From: Aedes albopictus | Lineage: Eukaryota > Arthropoda > Insecta > Diptera > Culicidae | Assembly: GCF_035046485.1 (NCBI RefSeq) | Contig: NC_085136.1 | Span: 75,347,734-75,411,733 of the forward strand | DNA length: 64,000 nt | Direction of reading: 5' to 3' | In this document: positions 23,516-34,838 of the stretch, one piece after another | Position numbering within the stretch: the first letter of the stretch is position 1 | Layout: every line of letters begins with the position of its first letter | Notes under the pieces: generated by a model | What the model saw: the letters and a program-made list of their open reading frames with translations, nothing else | What the model was told of the DNA's origin: nothing | Database searches by the model: none | Position numbers and translations under genes: made by a program

Positions 23516-24700
23516 GCAATTTCTGGAAGAACTTCTGAAATAAAAAAAAAACCCTGGAGGAATTTTGAAGCAATTACTGCGTGCATCTTTGAAGGAACCC
23601 CAGGAGATATACTTGAGTAGGAATTGCTGCAGGAATCCCAGAAGAAATTAACTTGTGGAATTCTTGAAGGAACCCTTAGAATAATTTCTAGAAAAAAAAG
23701 GTGGACAATTTCCTGGAATTTCTGTAAAACTCCGCGAAGGAACTGTTGAAGAAATCCCTTAAATTGTGAACAAGTCGATGAAAATGTTTTTGAATGAATC
23801 GCTGATTGAATTACAGAAAAAATGCAAGCGGAAATTTCTGAAAGAATCTCTGAGAAAATTTTTGAAGAAATCTCCAATGAAATTTATTTACAAATATCAG
23901 GAAGAACTTTTTAATAAATCTTCAGAGGAATATCTGAAAAAAACCCTGGGATTTTTTTCAGACTTCCAGCAGGGAGTTTTGAGAAGCTTTCTAGAGAAAT
24001 ACCTGGAGAAATTTCCCGAAAAAGTCTTGTGCGGAATTCCTATTAAAGTTTATTAAGTAATCTTTAGAATAATTCCCGAAGAAATTCTTCAAATGAATTC
24101 TTAAACGAGTTTTGGGGAGATTTTGTAAAGAATTCCGAGATTAAATTTCCGTAGGAATTTTGTACTTTTGATTTTATGAATGAATTGCTGAAAGCATTTC
24201 TAACAGCATTCTTGAAGCTATTTGTGGGCACATTTCTGAAGAAATTTCTGTAGGAAAACATAAAAATCGCCTATAAATTTCTCAAGGAGTACTTAGAGAA
24301 AATCTTCTAGTGAAATGAGGGGAGGAATTTATGGGGAAATACCTGGCAGAAATTCTGAAGGAATCTCTGTATGAACTCCTGGAAGGATTTCTGCAAGATT
24401 TTCTAGATGAATCCCTGTAGAAGTGCCTGGGCACATTCTGGCGTGAATTTTCAATAAAATTCTCAGAGCAATTCCTAAATAAATCGCGGGTGGGCTTCCT
24501 GAACGAATTTATGAATGAATCTCTGGTAGATTTTTCGAATTGACCACTGGGAGGAACTTATGAAAAGTTCCTGTAAAAGTATTCCTGGATAAATTTCTTG
24601 AAACATTCTTAATGGCATTTCTGAAGGAAACCTTCTTAAAACAACCATAGAGCAATAATTGAAGCAATCCATAGATGATTTCTTGATAAAATCCTATGTG
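23516..24700. repeat. 24-bp minisatellite, reverse polarity
   Basis: From about 23516 the unit appears as its complement (GGAGGAATTTTGAAG, GAAGAAATTTCTGAAGG). The 190-aa minus ORF (23305-23877) and the 96-aa plus ORF (23766-24056) read through the array and show the 8-residue periodicity expected from 24-bp repeats. Together with 22140-23515 this forms a head-to-head block of 2.5 kb. Confidence 0.8.
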
Positions 24701-25376
24701 AAATTAATAAAGTCATTTTAAAATTTTGTTTTTCATGAAAAATGGTAATTTTTTGAAAATTGCCGTGGCGAAACCTTTAAACGGTATAATGTATATCTGT
24801 CATTTGACGGTCGAGAATTTCGAATTTTCGAACATTGCTTTCATCGGGACAGTCTCGACATGTTAATGCTACTGACATTAATCCTGCAGATCCTGCTGAT
24901 GATTCACTCAAACCATGAATTTGGAGCTAGGGGCGAGGACACAACATCAAAAAAATAAAAATAAAAAAATATATATATTTTCACCCACAATCAACATTGT
25001 ATTCTTGGACCCCTATTATCTAGCTTACATTCTTACTATTTGGCGCTTTGCAAACAGATACGCTAATATTGTGTTTGTTCATCTGTGATTCGAGCTTTTC
25101 CAAATGCAAAAAAAAACTGATTTAAGCGAAAACTCAATTTTTCAAAAATATAAATAAATAAAGATTCTATATCAAACAAACCTGGTAATCACATGACACT
25201 CTTATTCACCTTAGATATCAATAAAGTTTGCATTGGATAGTTGCCATTCAAATTGCCAAGTTTGCAGCTCTGAACCACCTCAAGTAACATTTTCAAGTCA
25301 AACAGGCTGGAAGAGGTTCCTTAAACTATCATATAAACACAATAAAAGGTTTAATGTTTTTTGACGTTTGAGGAGC
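24701..25376. other. AT-rich DNA, no gene; part of an old duplication
   Basis: About 25240-25376 (GGTTCC...AACTATCATATAAACACAATAAAAGG) is a diverged relative of about 27490-27600 (GGTTCTGAAAACCATTATAAAATC). Nothing else is recognised. Confidence 0.4.
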
Positions 25377-25383
25377 TCCACAG

Positions 25384-25947
25384 TACACGGTAAAAATTCT
25401 GCACGTTCGAATCAAGGGAAAAATCCCTTAACTATTCAACATCCCAAGCAATATGATCACAAATGTTTTTCCATTAGATTCGCAATGCTGTCAGTGTTGA
25501 CTTGAGAATCAAAACAAACATACCGGATAAATCAACTGAAAATCACTTCGATTTACACTACTGTAAAAAACTATAAGATCTGAAGTGAAAAGTTCTTGAT
25601 TTGAGAATAACTGCTTTAGACATGAAAGTAAATATAGATGACAGATTGTAGAAAGTGTTTCGCTTCGATTAACAGCCTTCTAACGGTTGTGATTTGGAGT
25701 AGTAGTAAGACTGAAGATTGAAACGGTGAAGGTCCTGATATCAAATCTGGGTGTGGCATAAACTATTTTTTTTTGTTTTTTAATCAAAACATTGTCAACA
25801 GCGAATTGAAGCGATGTTCCATTAAAACTGAAGAGGCATTGGATGTTCCTTTCCAAGTGATATTCAAATGATAACGAATTGATAGGCAAGTAGTGCGAAT
25901 TCAAGTGCCAATCCCTTCGTATCAGCGTGCAGAATTTTTACCGTGAG
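25384..25947. mobile_element. TIR element, hAT-like duplication
   Basis: Inverted ends CACGGTAAAAATTCTGCACG on both sides, exact over 20 bp. Flanks repeat TCCACAG at 25377-25383 and 25948-25954 (8 bp with one mismatch: CTCCACAG/GTCCACAG). The pre-insertion sequence can be inferred from the related block at 27580-27600, CTCTACAAGACTAATTGG. It is 564 bp and non-coding. A 7-8-bp duplication fits hAT or P-like elements. Confidence 0.75.
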
Positions 25948-25954
25948 TCCACAG

Positions 25955-26290
25955 CACTAATTGATCATCAATATTTTTTCCTAGGGATCAGTTTCCAGAA
26001 CACTGATTTTTTCTACAATGATGTTAAGTCTATCAGAACCTACAACTTTCTAAATAAATAGTTCCATTAGATCAAACAGTTTCGAATATATTACTTTTTT
26101 TTCTTACAACGGGATTTTTTTCAAGATTTGCTTAGAAGTTTTCCTTTTTTTGAAGATCATATCCAATTGTCACAATCCAGTAAAAATTTGTAATCTATCG
26201 GTGTTCTAGAAGCAGGGATTCGTAGCCCTAAACTTGAGCATTTTGAATGAAAATCGGCCAAATCGTGTTTAGTTTATTCTGTCCAGTATT
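25955..26290. other. Old duplicated DNA, no gene
   Basis: Continues the duplicated block (CACTAATTGATCATCAA compared with GACTAATTGGCCATCAA at 27590). No reading frame of note. Confidence 0.4.
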
Positions 26291-26294
26291 GTAT

Positions 26295-26484
26295 AGGGGA
26301 ACTTACGTATTTTCGACAGTTTTATTCTCTTCGTCATGGGTGTTTTCTTTGAAACCTATCGAACTAAGTGTTGGCCTCAAATCCTCCCCGACCAAGCTGA
26401 GGTATGTGCCCAAATTTCAGGCAATTAGGACCATAAAAACCCCCCATGACGAAGAGAACAAACCTGCCGATAATACCCTTTGTC
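26295..26484. repeat. Small inverted repeat (MITE-like)
   Basis: TATTCTCTTCGTCATGGGTG at about 26322 is mirrored by CATGACGAAGAGAAC at about 26447. Outer words ATTTTCGACAG and CTGCCGATAAT also pair. It is probably a small TIR element with decayed ends. Confidence 0.55.
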
Positions 26485-26508
26485 AGCCTAGTACTAATGA
26501 TGGACTTA

Positions 26509-27438
26509 CAGGGGATGACCAAAATGTTTGATATAGGCAACTTTTTTTTCTCTCACAAAAAAGTTCAACATGCTATAACTTTTTATAGAGCGCATCAAAA
26601 AATCTCAAATTTTGACTGTTTGTCAACCTACTATATGTACATCATTGGTACAAATTTGGGCTCGATTGATTAATATTTCGCAAAGTTAGAACCGTTCGGG
26701 TAAAACACTATTTTTTAAACATCTCATTTTTGAGCTGTCATATCTCGGAAACCAGTGAACCAAATTGAATGAAATTTTGAACGTACACTAACAATATGTA
26801 AATGCTTCACAAACTATTAAAACATAGATACTTTTTGAGCGTTGAAAAAAGTTATCATGGATTGACACTTTTTGGATTTTTCTCGAAAAAATGTAATTTT
26901 TTTACATCAATGTCAATAAATTTTCGTGTTGATATCCAAAGATTTTCCACTTCTGTTCTCAAATAATCTCTAATCAGATATATTAGAGCCTATTTAGATT
27001 GATGGAAAAACACATATAATAATTTTTGTGTGGTATTGTAAATTTTACTTATTTTCCTCTATATGGGTAAAAATTTCAACTCGGTAGAACTTAATTTGTT
27101 GGGAGAAAATATTACATTTTATAACGTCGTATTAAGTATCACTATATTGTTGATAAACGTTAAAAAGTCATTCAATTCGGTTCACTGGTTTCCGAGATAT
27201 GACAGTTCAAAAATGAGTTATCTTAAAAAAAATGTAAAATAATTAGAACCGTTTGGTTCTAACTTCGTCAAAAATTAATCAATGGAGCCCAAATTTGTAC
27301 CAATGATGCACATATAATAGGTTGACAAACAGTCAAAATTTGAGATTTTTTGATGCACTCTATGAAAAGTTACAGCATGTACAATTTTTTTGTGGGAGAA
27401 AAAAACTTGCCAATCCCAAACATTTTAGCCATCCCCTG
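26509..27438. mobile_element. 930-bp TIR element, CAGGGGATG ends, TA-flanked
   Basis: Ends CAGGGGATGACCAAAATG and CATTTTAGCCATCCCCTG with TA at 26507-26508 and 27439-27440. Arms of about 230 bp or more include the mirrored words ATCAAAAAATCTCAAATTTTG and TGGTACAAATTTGGGCTC. TGTCATATCTCGGAAACCAGTGA is likewise mirrored further in. No transposase. The ends fit Tc1-mariner-type MITEs. Confidence 0.85.
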
Positions 27439-27901
27439 TATATGTTTGATGTTGGCCAAGTAGAAGTTTGAAAAGGTCGAACAAAGCCCAACTAACATCT
27501 TGTAGTTAAATAGACTAGAAAAGGTTCTGAAAACCATTATAAAATCAAAATAAAGGTATTCGGTTTTATGACGGTTTAACCTCTACAAGACTAATTGGCC
27601 ATCAAAATGGTTCTTGGGAGTGCTTATGATCACTTGAGAATTCCTAGAAAACAGTTAGAGTTTTCACTGCTTTAGACGTAAGCACACGAGAATTTCCTTT
27701 CCTTTATTTTGTAGCCTAATAGAGTTCGTGCACGTTGCATGTTCGTTTTCAATAATATGTGTTCCGCTGAATTTCAAGTGAAAAAAAAAAGAAAAAAATC
27801 TGTCTGGTCACTTGGTCAGATATTTTCACTTAAAGTTTGTCTGAGAAATTGTACGCCATGAAATGATCAGATTCTTCTCTTTTGTAGGCAAAAGTTAAAT
27901 A
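27439..27901. other. Old duplicated DNA, no gene
   Basis: Carries the second copy of the block seen at 25.2-26.0 kb; otherwise AT-rich without features. Confidence 0.4.
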
Positions 27902-28219
27902 CAGTGGCGTTTCGGTTTCATCACTAGTCGTTTTAATCACGACTCGCCCAAATTCACGGTTTTCTATTCGATTTTATCACGATTTTCATTTTGTTTTTAT
28001 CACACTTGTTTTGAAACACTCCGAAATCAATATGAAGTCAATACAGTACTGTCCAGTCCACCAAAACAGATAAAAAATATGAGCTACGACTCATATATTT
28101 TGCAGATTAATGATTTTGAATAAAAAAATAACATTTATTTCTCGTTTCGCCAAATTCACGGTTTCGTTTATATCACGGTAATTTTTTTTTTTTGACCGTG
28201 AAAAACCGAAAAACCACTG
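27902..28219. mobile_element. 318-bp TIR element, CAGTGG ends, TA-flanked
   Basis: Left CAGTGGCGTTTCGGTTTCAT, right (reverse complement) CAGTGGTTTTTCGGTTTTTC, flanked by TA at 27900-27901 and 28220-28221. Repeated subterminal words TTCACGGTTT and TATCACG lie inside both ends. Pogo/Tigger-like and non-autonomous. Confidence 0.8.
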
Positions 28220-28869
28220 TAATTTAATCTTCTATCTGGCGTCAAACCTGGTAAAAAGAATGAATTTTTTTTTAAATCACATAACCGATTATGTAGAACT
28301 ATAGCCTTTTATTCAAGCGTTTGATAACACTAGTTAAAAGCATGTTTAACTCATCATTTGAATATATCAAATGTACGTTGGTTTTTTTTTAATACTTGTT
28401 ATTTATTTAAAAAACTACTAATTTCCATTTTTTTTGGTTATTTTTGAATACTCCTTTTAATGTTTCGTTTTGTTTTGTTTTGAGAGGCTTTACCCTCAAG
28501 GGGCATTTGCCTCTGAACAAGGTTTCCAATTTTCTTCCTCAAAGATGAAGAAGGAACACCTAAGTACTTCAGGGATCTGAGTAACGCTTATAATTAAAAA
28601 AAAAAATGATTTCGTTTTTTATATTTATTTATTTTTAACATTATTTCGCAATATTTCAGTTCTGCCCAACCTTTCCGGAATGCTTGCCACCGATGATACT
28701 CAACCATAGATGATGGACACTTAAATTAGTTTATAACACTTTTTGCAAGCTTTTCTAGTAATTTTATTACAAATAGAGAGGTACAGATGAACCATCCGAG
28801 GGCTGAAAGTGTCTCTAATAAAAAAAAAATTGGGTCTTGTACCATTTTGGGCAGGTGGACTTATTTAGA
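28220..28869. other. AT-rich DNA, nothing supported
   Basis: Poly-A/T runs. A GC-richer stretch at about 28484-28560 (GAGGCTTTACCCTCAAGG) is not recognised. No credible reading frame. Confidence 0.4.
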
Positions 28870-30190
28870 TCAATTCTCATGCGATTCTTCTAGAAGTTTC
28901 TTCAGGAATTGCCTTGGATTTTTGAACACCTTTCTTCAGGAACTATTTAAAACAAAAATTCAATTATGTTTCAGAAATTTCTCCAAAGATTCTCAAAGTA
29001 ATTTCCACAGAATGGACTCCAGAATCTAATTCTTGACATTTTTGAAGAATTTTTCAAGGAATACTTCTACAAACACCTACAGAGGATTCTACAGTTCTTC
29101 AATGACCGCTTCAAAAAAAAAAGTTTTTTTTCTGAAAACTAAAAAAAATCATCTTTCTAAAAAAAGCACTTTGAATTACCCTTTTAATTCATGAGAATCT
29201 TCTGGAAGAAATTTGAAAAAAAATCCAAGGAAATATTTCTTAAGAAATTTCTACAGAAATCCGAAGGAGAATTTCAGAGGGGATCTCTTAAAAAATGTCT
29301 GCAGGAATCCCTACAGAAAAGGCAGACGAATGTACTGGTGGGATTTCGAAAGAAATCCCTTAATACTTTTCCGAGAGATCTCTGGAGGATTTTCTACACC
29401 AAAAATCCCTCAATTACTACCTGAATGGTTTTTTTCAGAAAGTTGATTTTTTTTAATTTTCAGAAAAAAAAACATTTCTAAAAAAAACCCCTGTAGGATT
29501 TAAATCCATGTAAAAATCTCTGTAGGTACTCATGGATGATTCGCTAAAAGAATATCTGTAGAAATCCTCGCAAAAGTCTTGAAAGAATCACAGAAGAAAT
29601 TTCTGAAGAACTTCCAGGAGGAATATTGAAGAAACACCTTGGGAAACCCTTGGCGAAAATTTCTAAAAAAAGTGTAATGGTAAAATTTTAAGAAAAATCC
29701 AGGAGGAGAAGTCCTTCAATAGTATAACTCAATTCTTGAAGCTTTTTTCAGAAAGTATTCCTGGAGCAATCTGTAGACGTATTTCTGATGGAAATGGAAT
29801 TCATGGGGAAACATCAAGATAGGCTTCGGTGAAATTTCTAGAAATAAAAAAAAACTCTTAAGAGCTTGACGATTAAGAGTTTTCCAATGGCTTTTCTAAA
29901 GAAATTCCTAGACAATATTTCTCAATAAATTCTTTAAAGAATCTGTTGGGAAGTTCTTCAAGTACTCCTTAGAGAAAATTAAGGAAAAATAGGGAAATAC
30001 ATGGAGAGCTATCTGGTGGAAATCCCGAAGGAATCTCCTAATAAATCCCTACAAATATTCCTGCAGAAGTAATCAATGGAATCCCTCTAGAGCAATTCCT
30101 GAAAAATTCTCTGGCGAACTTCTTGAACATATACCTGTACAAATTTATGAAGGAATTCCTGGACGATTTTGAGAATAAATTACTTGAAGA
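28870..30190. repeat. 24-bp minisatellite with polarity switch
   Basis: About 28870-29110 has the forward unit (TTCTTCAGGAATTGCC); from about 29190 to 30190 the complement dominates (GAAATTTCTACAGAAATCC, GGAGGAATATTGAAG). Poly-A-rich sequence lies at the switch. Periodic pseudo-ORFs at 29191-29424 and 29213-29446 are discarded. Confidence 0.75.
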
Positions 30191-30585
30191 CTTAAAGAAC
30201 AAATCTACAAGAATATTTTTCTTTATCGCTTTGTTTTTCAATCGGATGAAATTGGCAGCGTAAGAATATACTAACGGCATCTGGACTCTAATATAAGAGG
30301 CTCTTCCGCCCTTCCAAAATCACAAAGCAGTTTTTTATACGATCACGAATGGGAAACTAAACCAGAAAGTGAGCATCAGAAAAAAAAACAGTTTTTCTTA
30401 TGTGGGCAAAAATTATCAAAATAATCAAAGAGATGACATAGCTCAGAGTAATAAAATTCCATGAAATATCATCATCACTGAAACATAACAAAACACAACT
30501 GAAGTTTACATCACATGTAATAATTCTTATAAATTTGATCTGCACCGACATGTTTCAAACATTAAATCAGATCAATAATAATTTT

Positions 30586-31885
30586 TGTACACATCAATAA
30601 AATAGTGTAAAATTCTTTGACATGTGATGCACATGATTGGAGCGTGGGATATCACAAAAGTTTACATGACATATCATGTAAAAGTTATAAAATATCATGT
30701 AAACTTCCATTATATGTCATGTAATTCAGCATGACTCCGTGTGTTTACATGACATATAACACAAATTTGCATGATGTATCATGTAAACCATCATAACTGG
30801 AACTTTACACGACTAAACTGAAGTTTACATGACGTGTAAATCTCATTATTTTTATCTGTGTGGCCAGAAAAGCGTAAATAACATTCACGGAAAACATATC
30901 TATTTAAAATTTAGTATGAAATCATGCGGATAAGTTGAATTCTGAATTTCGTGCACATTCACTTCAGATATCATGTAAAATTACATCGTGTATGATCGTG
31001 TAAATTTCCGCTAAAAGTCGCGTAATAGTTTAGGATCCATCATAGATTACGCTAGAACGTAACGAAAGTTATACGATCATCACGTAATTTTACATAATAT
31101 CTGACGTAAAAGTGCGTTGCCCTCTTGCACATGATTTCTCACCGAATTTTAAACGAACAGTATTGTTTTGTGTTCGGTGTCAAATCATGCACATGGAGAG
31201 AATACAAGATATAAAGATGAATATTACATTAAATGTTATGTAAAATTGAGTTTCCAAACTGGAATTTATTCCATTGATCGCATAATCCCTTATATGGATT
31301 TCAACATTTTTTTTTAAAAAATACGATAGTTGCACAGATAGAAAAATTAGTGTAAATTTCTGTAACACACAGATCGAAAAAAGAGTGTAAAATTCTGTGA
31401 CATACGGTGCACATGATTGGAGCGTGAGATACCACAGAAGTTTACATGACATATCATGTAAAAGTAACAAAATATCATGTAAACTTCCATTATATGTCAT
31501 GTAATTCAACATGACTCTGTGTGTTTACATGACATATAAAACAAATTTACATGATACATCATGTAAACCATCATAACACTAAGTTTACATGACTAAACTG
31601 AAGTTTACATGACGTGTAAATCTCATTATTTTTATCTGTGCATACAATGCACATAATTGGAGCGTGGGATTTCACAAAAGTTTACATGACATGTCATGTA
31701 AATCTCATAAAATAGCATGTAAACTTCCATTATATGCCATGTAATTCAGCATAATTTTCAGTTTTTAAGTGACATATAACACAAATTTACATGATATATC
31801 AGGTACACTATCATAACTGGAAGTTTACATGACAAAAATTAAATTTACATGACTGTAATCCTCTTTATTTTCATCTGTGTATGCA
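30586..31885. repeat. Cluster of TTTACATGAC-rich TIR repeats
   Basis: Three related units (about 30586-30862, 31365-31641 and 31642-31885) share GCACATGATTGGAGCGTG, TTTACATGACATATCATG, CTTCCATTATATGTCATG and a CATTATTTTTATCTGTG end. The unit start CACAGATCGAAAAAAG (near 31371) and end TTTTTATCTGTG are inverted, so each unit looks like a TIR element. Between them, at about 30960-31115, is a further inverted pair (CAGATATCATGTAAAATTAC and GTAATTTTACATAATATCTG). Units are packed with self-complementary ACATGA/TCATGT words. Confidence 0.7.
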
Positions 31886-32164
31886 ATTTTACAAATAATG
31901 AAAAGTAAATCTACTAGAAATCCAGCATCTCCATAATGTTCATGATTTCACATGTAATTTATCATGAATTCGTATCAAGACGTATTGTCAAAATTTCAGT
32001 TTTGTTCCATCGCTTCTATGGACTTTGAGGAAGTGTTTTTCAATGATGTTACAATAGTTTTGATCTATTCACATCCTTCTCTTCTCCAAGTCACGTCATT
32101 GCAATCGGCATTCACTCCCTCATTAAAATTCCCATCTCATCACACCTCCCTTTCGAAAACTTAC
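31886..32164 (-). other. Start of intron 1 downstream of the signal-peptide exon
   Basis: Immediately after the minus-strand donor (GTAAGT reading down from 32164). No repeat family recognised in this short stretch; the repeat-filled part of the inferred intron starts near 31885 and runs to the left edge of the window. Confidence 0.45.
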
Positions 32165-32243
32165 CTTCCAGGACATCCTGCGCTCGTGCCACCACCGCGA
32201 GCAGTACCAGCAGCAGCTGGTAAAGATGCTTACGACGCGTCAT
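32165..32243 (-). CDS. First coding exon of a secreted or membrane protein (signal peptide), partial
   Basis: On the minus strand an ATG (32243-32241) opens 26 codons that end in a consensus donor, CTGGAAG|GTAAGTTTT, at 32165/32164. The peptide is a textbook signal sequence: basic n-region MTRRKHLYQ, hydrophobic core LLLVLLAVVA, and an AxA-type cleavage site ARA|QD. The exon ends in phase 1 (GAA G|), the usual phase before extracellular Ig, EGF or FN3 modules; that is family knowledge, not proof of a domain. The upstream sequence looks like a long 5' UTR with a GC-rich promoter. No second exon is recognisable to the left, so intron 1 would exceed 32 kb. The protein family cannot be named from 26 residues. 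A fortuitous ORF is possible, but start, signal peptide and donor agreeing in frame make it unlikely. Confidence 0.7.
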
Positions 32244-32932
32244 CACTGACTTCCTTCTGCCACGACACGACGATAATCCACTTTCGATTGTGTTCAGCCT
32301 TCCAACTGCGGTTCTTTTTCTTCTTCTAGGGTCCCTCCAAAATCCAAATTCCGTCCTGTTGTGTGTTCGAGTGTCAGAGTCAGTTCAGCTCCAAATCCAA
32401 TCCCGGTTATCTTCGGTCAAATTTGCTCACACTTCACCTCCGAAAATATTCAAATTCCAAAAATATCTCTTCCCACTGTCACCAATTTCACATCTTTTTC
32501 GCTCTTGGTGCGCAAATTTCTCCCCCTGCACGGGTAATTATCCAAACAAGGCGGGTGCGCGACGCGAAGCGAACCTGCACCACGGAGACACACTGCACTA
32601 GGTACTGGTACTGTTGTGGCTGTTTTCAGCGAATCACTTTCTCGCTTTCTTCTTCCGAGTTGGCACCACCGAGCTATTCGGACGCCCCAGCAACGATCGA
32701 TCGGGCTTCGGTCAAACGTGCACGCACTGCTAAATCCACTCACAGCCGCGCGCGACTTTGTCACTCTATGCACACACTTTCCACCGCAACGTGATCTTTC
32801 TCCCCGTGATGGTGGTAACACACTCACTTCTTCTGCGCGGGCTCTAATCCAATCTGTTTTCGTTGTTGACCACTCTCACTTGTCGGCTCCTCGCACATCC
32901 GGTTTCTTCCAACACTGACAAGCTAACACACT
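32244..32932 (-). other. Putative 5' UTR of the signal-peptide gene
   Basis: About 690 bp of non-repetitive, GC-balanced sequence precedes the ATG on the minus strand. Two initiator-like TCAGTG motifs (A at 32932 and 32916) are plausible start sites; I use the outer one. No clear TATA box or downstream element at correct spacing was found. The ORFs covering it on both strands are not conserved-looking and are treated as noise. The start site is an inference. Confidence 0.4.
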
Positions 32933-34383
32933 GACGCGCACCGATGCGATGTCACACACCACTTTACCAAGGGGGAGGGGGTCTCTCGAAGGACGACCTC
33001 AGGGCATCTCGTCTCGTGTCCCACGTCGAGTGCCACGCCGAATTCTGCGCGGATATTGGGTGATGTGGGGGAAGAGGGAAGGACCCGAGGGGGAAACGCG
33101 CGCAAGTCCGTTAAGCCCCGTTCGTTCCTGCTTGGTTTGCTTTCTGCTGAATTGGACGGACTGGAACTGTATAGTCTGCTACGTCTGTGCCTTCTACAAG
33201 TGCTACCGTTTTCTCCTTGCGGGACTACACGGTGCACCACACAATTCGTCGTCGTTCGTTTCCGAACGTTGTTCTTCGCTCTCGCACTGATGGATGGAGG
33301 GAAAGGCAAGCCAAAACGTCTTGCTCGAACCGCGGTCTCTGTTGAACTGTCTGCAGGAAAGCCCCCAACGGTCCACAAAACGGACCCCAATAATGGGATG
33401 GCGTAAGACGATGGCGGTTCGGAGAAAACCGAGCTATCGCGAGGCCAGGTGTGTGCTCTTTCTCTTCGCGAGCGAATGCAGAAAAGAAATAATAAAACTT
33501 TCTTCCAGCACAGCGCAGCGCCAAGCCTTGCTGGGAGTCTTGAGTCACCGCATCGAGCGAACCCGTTCAGTTGGCAGCAGCCACGCGCTTTGCTACTTTC
33601 TTCGACGGCTTCATTACCAGCTGAGGCCATGCGGTGCGTCTCGCTCGCGAGAGCGAGACTTGCGCGAAAGCAGAAGAAACGAACGCTCCGAAAGCTCGCT
33701 TCTCGGCGCGATCGGGTCGCGATCGCGCGGATCGCAGCAGTCCGTCGGAGCTTTTCGTCTCTTCTCTCGCGCTTCGCGCCGTCGTCGTCATCTACGACGG
33801 ATTCGCGCGCACTTTCTTCCTCCTTGCCTTGCGTGCGGAGAGGTTGTTGGGGCGACGCGACGCGACGCGCGCGCGCGTCGACTCGGTCAGGCAAATCCTT
33901 GTTGATTCGTCACGGACGGATATACAGGCGCTGCTGCTCCGCGGCGACAGCGCAGCGAGCAGGTTGGTTGAAATTGTGTCAAATTTTTGTAATATATTTT
34001 TTTTCGCTTTTCACCCGTTTTATCGGTTTTCTACTTTTTGACTCATCGACGACTATCGTCCCCGTCCGTCGACCGTCCGTCGTGTGCTGTTTGCATTTGC
34101 GGTTGGGGTGACGACGACGCGTCGCAAGCTATGCGAGGCGGACCTTTTCGGTTTTGCTGCTTGTGTGTCACCGCGTTGCTTGTCCGGGTGGATTTACGAA
34201 AGGTGCTGTTGGTGTTTTTTTTCTTTTTCTCTCATCATGGGATCAGAAGAAACAGGTTCGTTGAACGCAGTTTTTTTTTGTTTTTTGAAAAGGGGTCCTT
34301 TTGTGGCTTTAGGGGTTTCTTGTGAGGTGGACTCATTAATTATGGTGAACCAAAATAGAATAATAACTGGAAACATTATCCCC
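32933..34383 (-). promoter_or_regulatory. GC-rich promoter-like region
   Basis: By far the most GC- and CpG-rich DNA in the window, with dense CGCGCG, TCGCG and GCGAGAGCGAGA words at about 33620-33900, in an otherwise AT-rich repeat landscape. It lies directly upstream of the inferred transcript. Long ORFs overlap on both strands (for example 323 aa minus at 32923-33894 and 220 aa plus at 33449-34111), as expected from stop-poor GC-rich sequence; none has a recognisable domain, so I call no protein. A divergent plus-strand 5' exon cannot be excluded. Confidence 0.45.
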
Positions 34384-34437
34384 TTTAGCCACAGCTGTAA
34401 AAGCATGGGAATCCAGCATGATCCAGCATGGTTCGAT

Positions 34438-34702
34438 CACCGACGAACCGACGTGACAGTGGTGATTCAAAAGTGTCCCCCCCAAATTTAACGGTCGACC
34501 ACCGAAGCGAGCGATCGCTTCTGTCAAATCAGTGCAGACGCGAACCGTTTCCTATATGAACACATGGGGGTTCGGTGTCGAGCTACCAAACCATCGCGGG
34601 CCGTTATAGAGGTGGCGATAGTGTTCGCTTATTTTTCATCATGGCGTCGCGGACAACAAATTTGAATTTATTTGTTCTAGCTGTCACGTCGGTTCGTCGG
34701 TG
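34438..34702. mobile_element. TIR element, CACAGAC family, inserted in a SINE B box, TSD GTTCGAT
   Basis: Ends CACCGACGAACCGACGTGAC, identical on both sides, relate to CACAGACAAACAGACGTGAC of the 8901 and 9463 copies. The exact 7-bp duplication GTTCGAT lies at 34431-34437 and 34703-34709. Length is 265 bp, with internal GAGGTGGCGATAGTGTTCG. The target is the pol III B box of the SINE, which this insertion splits. Confidence 0.85.
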
Positions 34703-34838
34703 GTTCGATTCCCGGTCGCTCCAGGAAAGGAAATTTTCTTGACTTCTTTGCGTATAAAGTATCTTTGTGCCTGCCACACGATATACACATGCAAAAGGAC
34801 TACAGGTATTCTTCGATATAACGTATCCTCGATATAGC

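Noticed and set aside
23305..23877. 190-aa ORF rich in Phe, Ser, Leu and Lys
   Set aside because: Translation of the 24-bp minisatellite; the 8-residue periodicity follows from the repeat length.
32923..33894. 323-aa minus-strand ORF
   Set aside because: It lies in a CpG-rich, stop-poor block with equally long ORFs on the other strand, and its Arg/Ser-rich translation has no domain. It is better explained as promoter-like DNA.
33294..34111. Plus-strand ORFs of 203 and 220 aa
   Set aside because: Overlapping frames of the same GC-rich block, with no domain and no splice context. A divergent exon is possible but unsupported.
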